This document shows, in pieces, positions 1-3,068 of a stretch of 5,843 nt of DNA. Position numbers and translations under genes: made by a program. Source of the DNA: Candidatus Sodaliphilus fimicaballi (GTDB lineage: Bacteria; Bacteroidota; Bacteroidia; Bacteroidales; Muribaculaceae); contig JAGHTV010000053.1 of NCBI GenBank assembly GCA_018065165.1, forward strand, positions 1 through 5,843, read 5' to 3'. The stretch's first letter is position 1, and the number at the start of each line of letters is the position of its first letter. Below the pieces are notes generated by a model. That model saw nothing but the letters and a program-made list of their open reading frames with translations. It did no database searches and was not told where the DNA came from.

Positions 1-1
1 G

Positions 2-391
2 CTCTACATCGAGACCTCTGCTTCCATCCCCGCAAATATATTTAAGGGCTGTACCGGCCTGCGCAGCGTGACCAATGTAAATGCTACTCCCCAGGCGATG
101 AACGAGGCTGCGTTCAGCAACTACAACATCCCCCTGTTTGTAAACGAGGGTAAGGAGGACACTTACAAGGCCAGCGACTGGAAGTTGTTTAGAACTATCG
201 TGAAGATTGGCACTGATGTGGGTGTTCCTGGCGATCTTAACGGCGACGGTATTGTTGATATTGCCGACGTAAATGCGGTTATTGACATGATTCTCACTCT
301 GCAACCTAAGACTGGTGTTGCCGACGTTAACGATGACGGCGCAGTCGACGTTGCCGACATGAACGCAATCATCAATATCATCTTGCAATAA
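2..391 (+). CDS. BspA-type leucine-rich-repeat surface protein with C-terminal dockerin-like domain (5' end missing)
   Basis: The frame is open from the left edge, so only the last 129 residues are visible and the true start lies outside the window. The first ~68 residues look like the end of a BspA/LRR_5 domain: a final repeat with IPANIFKGCTGLRSV, then the usual closing pattern with IPLFVNEGKEDTYKASDWK. After a short linker come two dockerin-like calcium-binding repeats about 30 residues apart, DLNGDGIVDIAD (bases 233-268) and DVNDDGAVDVAD (323-358), each followed by a short hydrophobic helix. The protein stops two residues after the second helix, with no LPXTG motif, membrane anchor or recognisable type IX C-terminal domain. 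In Bacteroidales such proteins are exported and presumed to be adhesins or ligand-binding surface proteins; here that role is inferred. Dockerin-like tails are common in this group without known cellulosomes, so a cohesin partner should not be assumed. Confidence 0.85.
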   Translation, partial: LYIETSASIPANIFKGCTGLRSVTNVNATPQAMNEAAFSNYNIPLFVNEGKEDTYKASDWKLFRTIVKIGTDVGVPGDLNGDGIVDIADVNAVIDMILTLQPKTGVADVNDDGAVDVADMNAIINIILQ

Positions 392-402
392 GAACTAATT
401 AG

Positions 403-573
403 CTCTCACAGAAAGCACAGAACACACAAAAAGGTTAAAAACACAGAACTTTCTGTGTGTGTTTATAGACTGAAAGAGATTAAAATAATTAAAATTAAAT
501 TTGTGTCTAAAGGAGTTATCACAGAACTTTCTGTGGATTAAAAATTCTGTGATTTCCGTGGATTCTGTGAGAG
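403..573. repeat. 171-bp block with 11-bp terminal inverted repeats and two internal 16-bp copies
   Basis: The block begins with CTCTCACAGAA (403-413) and ends with its exact reverse complement TTCTGTGAGAG (563-573). Inside are two identical 16-bp copies of CACAGAACTTTCTGTG at 442-457 and 520-535. Each is itself nearly palindromic, with 7-bp arms around CT. A further related word, ATTCTGTGATTT, lies at 544-555. No target-site duplication is visible at the edges. It may be a decayed interspersed repeat or a MITE-like remnant; similar CACAGA/TCTGTG-rich spacers are, to my knowledge, frequent in Bacteroidales. Confidence 0.55.
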
Positions 574-680
574 ATAAAAAGGGCGGACGCAGAGCTCCCT
601 TTTCAGAGGTCCGGGTTATCCGGAAAAGCCGGGGCATCCGGTTTGGAGAAACGCTGACGCTCTTCAGGACTATGATAATA

Positions 681-710
681 CAGGGCTATCGCCATATGGC
701 GGTAGCCCTG
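681..710. other. 30-nt near-perfect inverted repeat (strong hairpin)
   Basis: The arms CAGGGCTATCGCCAT (681-695) and ATGGCGGTAGCCCTG (696-710) pair over their whole length, with a single T-G wobble. In RNA this gives roughly 13 base pairs closed by a small AU-rich loop. On the + strand the following bases are GTTGTCTTTACAA, so the T-tract is weak; on the - strand they are TATTATCATAG, also weak. It could be a terminator or the 3' end of a small RNA covering part of 600-720. The hairpin itself is plain in the sequence, but its role is not. Confidence 0.6.
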
Positions 711-808
711 GTTGTCTTTACAATATAAAAAGCCACTGTTCCATGCGCGTCTGCACAGGTTTTTAGTGATAAAATGTTGATTATTTGAATTTATGAAAAG
801 GAGAATCT

Positions 809-839
809 TTTGTTTTTCGGTAAAAAGTTGTAACTTTGC
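809..839 (+). promoter_or_regulatory. Bacteroidetes-type promoter of metK
   Basis: A -7 element TAACTTTGC (831-839) matches the Bacteroidetes consensus TAnnTTTGC, and a -33 element TTTG sits at 809-812, 18 bases upstream. The flanking upstream DNA is AT-rich. Transcription would start around 845, giving a leader of about 160 nt, which is exactly the stretch that holds the SAM-II-like aptamer. The extended string TTGTAACTTTGC closely resembles the promoter before the lipoprotein gene at 3069. Confidence 0.8.
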
Positions 840-857
840 ACCCGCTTAAGAAAACAC

Positions 858-904
858 GGTGGAAAAATTTGGCTGCTTGCAACCACTTGAAAAAATGCTA
901 AAAC
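858..904 (+). ncRNA. SAM-II-like riboswitch aptamer in the metK leader
   Basis: The RNA has the SAM-II layout in order. The P1 5' strand is GGUGG (858-862); the loop contains AUUU (867-870) and UUGCAA (877-882); the P1 3' strand is CCACU (883-887); the 3' core is UGAAAAAAUGCUAAAA (888-903). The known SAM-II aptamer carries AUUU, UUGCAA and a 3' AAAU...GCUAAAA core in the same positions relative to P1. SAM-V shares the AAAUGCUAAA form of the core. GCA (879-881) can pair with UGC (896-898) to help form the pseudoknot. It lies just after the promoter and upstream of metK, the gene for SAM synthesis, which fits feedback control. The call rests on memory of the consensus, not on a covariance search. 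The P2a pairing is less clear than in the crystallised example. Confidence 0.75.
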
Positions 905-936
905 TGCGATAATCATCTACATTATCACTCCCTCAA

Positions 937-1007
937 TTTTAGCATTTTCCACTTTTTAATTAATCGTCGTCACGCAAGTGCGACACAAACTAAAAAATTG
1001 GAAAATG
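937..1007 (+). promoter_or_regulatory. Expression platform: sequestering stem over the metK start codon, with competing anti-sequestor
   Basis: Bases 943-957 (CATTTTCCACTTTTT) are complementary to 993-1007 at 14 of 15 positions, with one C/T mismatch, and the paired strand ends with the AUG of metK. The same region, 937-948 (TTTTAGCATTTT), is a perfect 12-bp complement of the aptamer core at 892-903, and 945-952 also complements the P1 5' strand at 859-866. The folds exclude each other. With no SAM, the aptamer core can hold the strand and leave the AUG open; with SAM bound, the strand is free to cover the AUG. Pairings are seen directly; the mechanism is inferred. It fits the expected direction, repression of metK by SAM. 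Confidence 0.6.
966..984 (+). other. GNRA-capped hairpin in the metK leader
   Basis: GUCG (966-969) pairs with CGAC (981-984) and CAC (971-973) with GUG (978-980), giving seven base pairs with one bulged U970 and a GCAA tetraloop (974-977). It ends 20 nt before the metK AUG and sits inside the loop closed by the start-codon sequestering stem (943-957 with 993-1007), so it would compact that fold. It also occupies the alternative GTG at 978, which argues against that codon as the start. Confidence 0.6.
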
Positions 1008-2285
1008 AACTATTTATTCACTTCTGAATCAGTATCTGAAGGGCATCCCGACAAGGTTGCCGATCAAATCAGTGATGCCATCCTTGACCAGTTCCTGGCC
1101 TACGACCCGCAGTCGAAGGTGGCATGCGAGACTCTTGTAACTACTGGCCAAGTGGTTATCGCTGGCGAGGTTAAGAGTGAGGCATATGTTGACCTCATGG
1201 AGACTGCTCGCAATGTGATTACCAAGATTGGCTATGACCGCAGCGAGCTCATGTTTGACGGTGCATCGTGTGGCGTGTTTAGTGCACTGCACGAGCAGAG
1301 TCCTGACATCAACCGTGGCGTAGAGCGTGCTACCGAGGAAGAGCAAGGCGCTGGCGACCAGGGTATGATGTTTGGCTACGCTTGCACCGAGACTCCTAGC
1401 TACATGCCGCTTACACTCGACCTGGCACACATGCTGCTGCGCGAGTTGCAGGATATACGCAAGAATAGCCACTTGATGAGCTACTTGCGTCCCGATGCCA
1501 AGAGTCAGGTAACCGTTGAGTACGACAGCGAGACTAACCAGCCCGTACGCATTCACACCATAGTTATCAGCACACAGCACGACGAGTTCATCAAGTCCGA
1601 GAATGCACCAAGTACAGCCGACGAGAAGATGCTGGCACGTATACGAGAAGATGTGATAAACATCCTTATTCCTCGCGTTAAGAAGCAGTTACCCAAGGAG
1701 GTACAAGACCTCTTTGACGACGAACTTATCCTGCACGTTAACCCAACGGGTAAGTTTGTGATTGGTGGTCCTCACGGCGATACTGGTCTCACTGGCCGTA
1801 AGATTATCGTCGACACTTATGGTGGTCGTGGTGCTCACGGCGGTGGAGCCTTCAGTGGCAAGGATCCTAGCAAGGTTGACCGCAGTGCAGCCTATGCAGC
1901 TCGCCACATTGCCAAGAATGCAGTGGCTGCAGGTATTGCTCGCGAGATGCTGGTACAGGTAAGTTATGCAATTGGTGTTGCTAACCCTATCAGCTTGTAT
2001 GTCAATACTTATGGTACTGCACTTGTCGACAAGACCGACGCTGAGATTGCCGATGTGCTTAACGGGATATTTGACATGCGTCCCGCTGCTATCGAAAAGC
2101 GCCTCAAGCTGCGCAATCCCATCTATCAGGAGACTGCGGCGCTGGGTCACATGGGTCGCGAGCCTAAGGTGGTAACCAAGTACTACAACTCTAAGTATGA
2201 GGGTGATAAAGAGATCAAGGTAGAGCTTTTCACTTGGGAGAAACTTGACTACGTTGACACCCTGCGCAAGGCGTTTAATCTGTAA
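1005..2285 (+). CDS. metK: S-adenosylmethionine synthase (methionine adenosyltransferase)
   Basis: This cytosolic enzyme makes S-adenosylmethionine from ATP and methionine, releasing phosphate and pyrophosphate; the family usually works as a tetramer with Mg2+ and K+. The 426 residues begin [18 protein letters not shown], aligning with the E. coli N-terminus and carrying His14, Asp16 and Lys17 of the ATP/metal site. Further signatures are GAGDQG (115-120), [13 protein letters not shown] (254-266) and the glycine-rich loop [15 protein letters not shown] (279-293), so all hallmark motifs are intact. An in-frame GTG at 978 would add nine residues, but it falls in a leader hairpin and has no family support, so ATG 1005 is chosen. 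The protein is about 40 residues longer than the E. coli enzyme, as is usual in Bacteroidetes. It ends in a double stop (TAA TAA, 2283-2288). Its own promoter and a SAM-II-like leader suggest feedback control by the product. Confidence 0.98.
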   Translation: MNYLFTSESVSEGHPDKVADQISDAILDQFLAYDPQSKVACETLVTTGQVVIAGEVKSEAYVDLMETARNVITKIGYDRSELMFDGASCGVFSALHEQSPDINRGVERATEEEQGAGDQGMMFGYACTETPSYMPLTLDLAHMLLRELQDIRKNSHLMSYLRPDAKSQVTVEYDSETNQPVRIHTIVISTQHDEFIKSENAPSTADEKMLARIREDVINILIPRVKKQLPKEVQDLFDDELILHVNPTGKFVIGGPHGDTGLTGRKIIVDTYGGRGAHGGGAFSGKDPSKVDRSAAYAARHIAKNAVAAGIAREMLVQVSYAIGVANPISLYVNTYGTALVDKTDAEIADVLNGIFDMRPAAIEKRLKLRNPIYQETAALGHMGREPKVVTKYYNSKYEGDKEIKVELFTWEKLDYVDTLRKAFNL

Positions 2286-2288
2286 TAA

Positions 2289-2400
2289 AAGGTTAAAGGG
2301 TTAAGGGGTTAAAAGGTTAAGAGGTTAACTGGTTAAAGGGTTAACTGGTTAAAAGGTTAATTGGTTAAAGGGTTAACAGGTTAACAGGTTAAAGGGTTAA
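2289..2400. repeat. Tandem array of fourteen 8-bp units, NNGGTTAA
   Basis: Directly after the metK double stop there are 14 head-to-tail units with no indel. In each, the six bases GGTTAA are invariant and only the first two differ: AA, AG, GG, AA, GA, CT, AG, CT, AA, TT, AG, CA, CA, AG. The array covers 112 bp. With an 8-bp period the TAA in each unit falls in all three + frames, so the array cannot be translated in that direction. A single isolated copy (AAGGTTAA) also occurs at 431-438. No function is evident; it could be a slippage-prone microsatellite, a protein-binding array or a DNA-structure element. Confidence 0.95.
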
Positions 2401-2525
2401 TATTTAGGTGTGGTTGAGTTGTCCGAGCGGTGCCTCGGAATACAGAACTCCCCAGTTAGCGTTTTCATTGACCTCGAGTTGACGCTCAGGGACCGGTGGA
2501 ATATCTCAGTTTTCTGTTTTCGTTA
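2401..2525. other. GC-richer intergenic island with paired elements, nature unknown
   Basis: This stretch between the octamer array and the next gene is less AT-rich than its flanks and has several pairing elements. TCCGAG/CTCGGA forms a hairpin at 2422-2439, and AGCGT (2458-2462) pairs with ACGCT (2482-2486), with TCCC (2449-2452) and GGGA (2489-2492) just outside it. The words GGAATA (2437-2442 and 2498-2503) and TTGAC (2468-2472 and 2479-2483) are repeated. The beginning recalls the D-arm of a serine tRNA (TGTCCGAGCGGT), but no T-arm or acceptor stem follows. One frame is open from 2401 to 2526 but has no ATG. It may be a small RNA, a gene remnant or an interspersed repeat. Confidence 0.4.
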
Positions 2526-2556
2526 AAATGCCGCATTTTAGTTTTCGTATAAAATG
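2516..2556 (+). promoter_or_regulatory. Duplicated GTTTTCGT-TAAAATG element and bistable hairpin at a start codon
   Basis: GTTTTCGTTAAAATG (2516-2530) is repeated as GTTTTCGTATAAAATG (2541-2556), and the second copy ends with the start codon of the gene at 2554. Between them, CATTTTA (2534-2540) is a perfect 7-bp complement of TAAAATG in both copies. It can therefore pair upstream (2524-2530, 3-nt loop, two extra wobble pairs) or downstream over the AUG (2550-2556, 9-nt loop). The pairs are A/U-rich and weak, so a regulatory role is only suggested. No clear TAnnTTTG promoter was found here; TAGTTTTCG (2539-2547) is a poor match. Confidence 0.4.
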
Positions 2557-2955
2557 ATTGCATCAGTTATATTGATACTCATACTCGTGGCCGTGGGGTT
2601 GCCGTTGTGGTTGTACGACCGCAAGCATCGTGGCAGTGATGATGGCAATGATGAGCCTGTGGTGCCCGTAAGCGACTGTACCGACGACTGTTGCACCACT
2701 CACGAGGTGTGCCCGTCGCAAACTCTGCTTGAGGGGATGGGCGAGCCTGCCATTTACTACGAGGACGAGCACCTAGACAACTATGCAGGTAGGCCTGCCG
2801 AGGCTTATGGCGATGACGAGATAGAGGAGTTTCGCGACATACTATACACCCTCATCCCCAGCGACCGCATGGGGTGGTGCAAGTCGCTAAAGAAACGCGG
2901 CATCACCATGCCTGCACCCATCCACGACGAGTTCCTGATGCTCATCAACGAGTGA
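2554..2955 (+). CDS. Small single-pass membrane protein with Cys/His cluster, function unknown
   Basis: The 133-residue protein starts with one membrane helix (residues 2-21), followed by the basic stretch DRKHRG, so the remainder probably faces the cytoplasm if the N-terminus is outside. There is no lipobox or signal-peptidase site. A cysteine/histidine cluster with spacing C-X3-CC-X2-H-X2-C follows (Cys42, Cys46, Cys47, His50, Cys53), with one more Cys at 109; it might bind a metal or form disulfides. Residues 67-98 are acidic (YYEDEHLDNYAGRP, then DDEIEEFRDILYTL), leading to a C-terminal part with WCKSLKKRGITMP. I believe it belongs to a conserved Bacteroidales family of uncharacterised proteins, sometimes loosely labelled phospholipase; nothing here shows lipase catalytic residues. 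It lies 268 bp after metK with no clear terminator between and ends at a strong terminator, so it may be read partly from the metK promoter. Confidence 0.85.
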   Translation: MIASVILILILVAVGLPLWLYDRKHRGSDDGNDEPVVPVSDCTDDCCTTHEVCPSQTLLEGMGEPAIYYEDEHLDNYAGRPAEAYGDDEIEEFRDILYTLIPSDRMGWCKSLKKRGITMPAPIHDEFLMLINE

Positions 2956-2970
2956 CATCACAAGATATAC

Positions 2971-3007
2971 AATAGCCGAGACGAAACTGCGTTTTCGGCT
3001 ATTTTTA
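2971..3007 (+). terminator. Intrinsic terminator after the small membrane-protein gene
   Basis: AATAGCCGA (2971-2979) and TCGGCTATT (2995-3003) form a perfect 9-bp stem, extended inside by ACG/CGT (2981-2983 with 2990-2992) around a 6-nt loop. A T-rich run (TATTTTTA) follows immediately. It starts 15 bases after the TGA stop and separates this unit from the lipoprotein gene downstream. Confidence 0.88.
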
Positions 3008-3030
3008 TATGTGGAGTGCAATAAAAATTG

Positions 3031-3039
3031 TAATTTTGC
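3031..3039 (+). promoter_or_regulatory. Bacteroidetes-type -7 promoter element of the TPR lipoprotein gene
   Basis: TAATTTTGC fits the consensus TAnnTTTGC and lies in the same extended context (TTGTAAYTTTGC) as the metK promoter. The -33 region around 3008-3014 (ATGTGG) is a weak match to TTTG. Transcription would begin near 3046, leaving a leader of only about 23 nt before the ATG at 3069, in contrast to the long metK leader. Confidence 0.75.
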
Positions 3040-3068
3040 GTTATTAAATAGATTAAAGACGCCTTTAT

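Larger units (their letters stand above)
392..808. other. Non-coding intergenic region between the surface-protein gene and the metK promoter
   Basis: I see no convincing gene in these 417 bases. The short open frames here have no family resemblance and overlap repeats. The left part (403-573) is a repeat block. The middle (611-641) holds two 13-bp near-repeats, CCGGGTTATCCGG and CCGGGGCATCCGG. The right part has a strong hairpin at 681-710, then AT-rich sequence (about 770-808) leading into the metK promoter. A small hairpin at 441-458 (ACACAGA/TCTGTGT with a 4-nt loop), about 50 nt past the surface-protein stop, could end that transcript, but its downstream T content is poor. Confidence 0.7.

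Noticed and set aside
395..728. Small frames on both strands in the spacer after the surface-protein gene
   Set aside because: They run through inverted repeats and a hairpin, have no family resemblance, and their apparent peptides simply translate the CACAGA/TCTGTG words.
895..912. A five-codon upstream frame (ATG CTA AAA CTG CGA TAA) in the metK leader
   Set aside because: The ATG is part of the AAAUGCUAAAA core expected of the SAM-II-like aptamer, so its presence is explained by RNA structure. A leader-peptide role has no other support.
892..957. A transcription terminator formed by 892-903 with 937-948 plus the T-run at 953-957
   Set aside because: The stem is A/U-rich with a long loop and CCAC before the T-run, and it would form when SAM is absent, giving the wrong regulatory direction for metK. 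The anti-sequestor reading fits better.
978..1004. GTG at 978 as the metK start
   Set aside because: The added nine residues have no counterpart in the family, and the codon is inside a GNRA hairpin of the leader. ATG 1005 gives the normal N-terminus.
1029..1580. A 183-codon - strand open frame (and another at 1689-2150)
   Set aside because: Both are antisense to metK, which is certain from its motifs; neither has recognisable features.
2415..2500. A serine tRNA suggested by TGTCCGAGCGGT
   Set aside because: No acceptor stem, anticodon arm or T-arm (GGTTCGAATCC-like) could be placed on either strand.
2401..2526. An open reading frame of about 40 codons
   Set aside because: There is no ATG, no start-region signal and no recognisable protein similarity; it is short enough to be chance.
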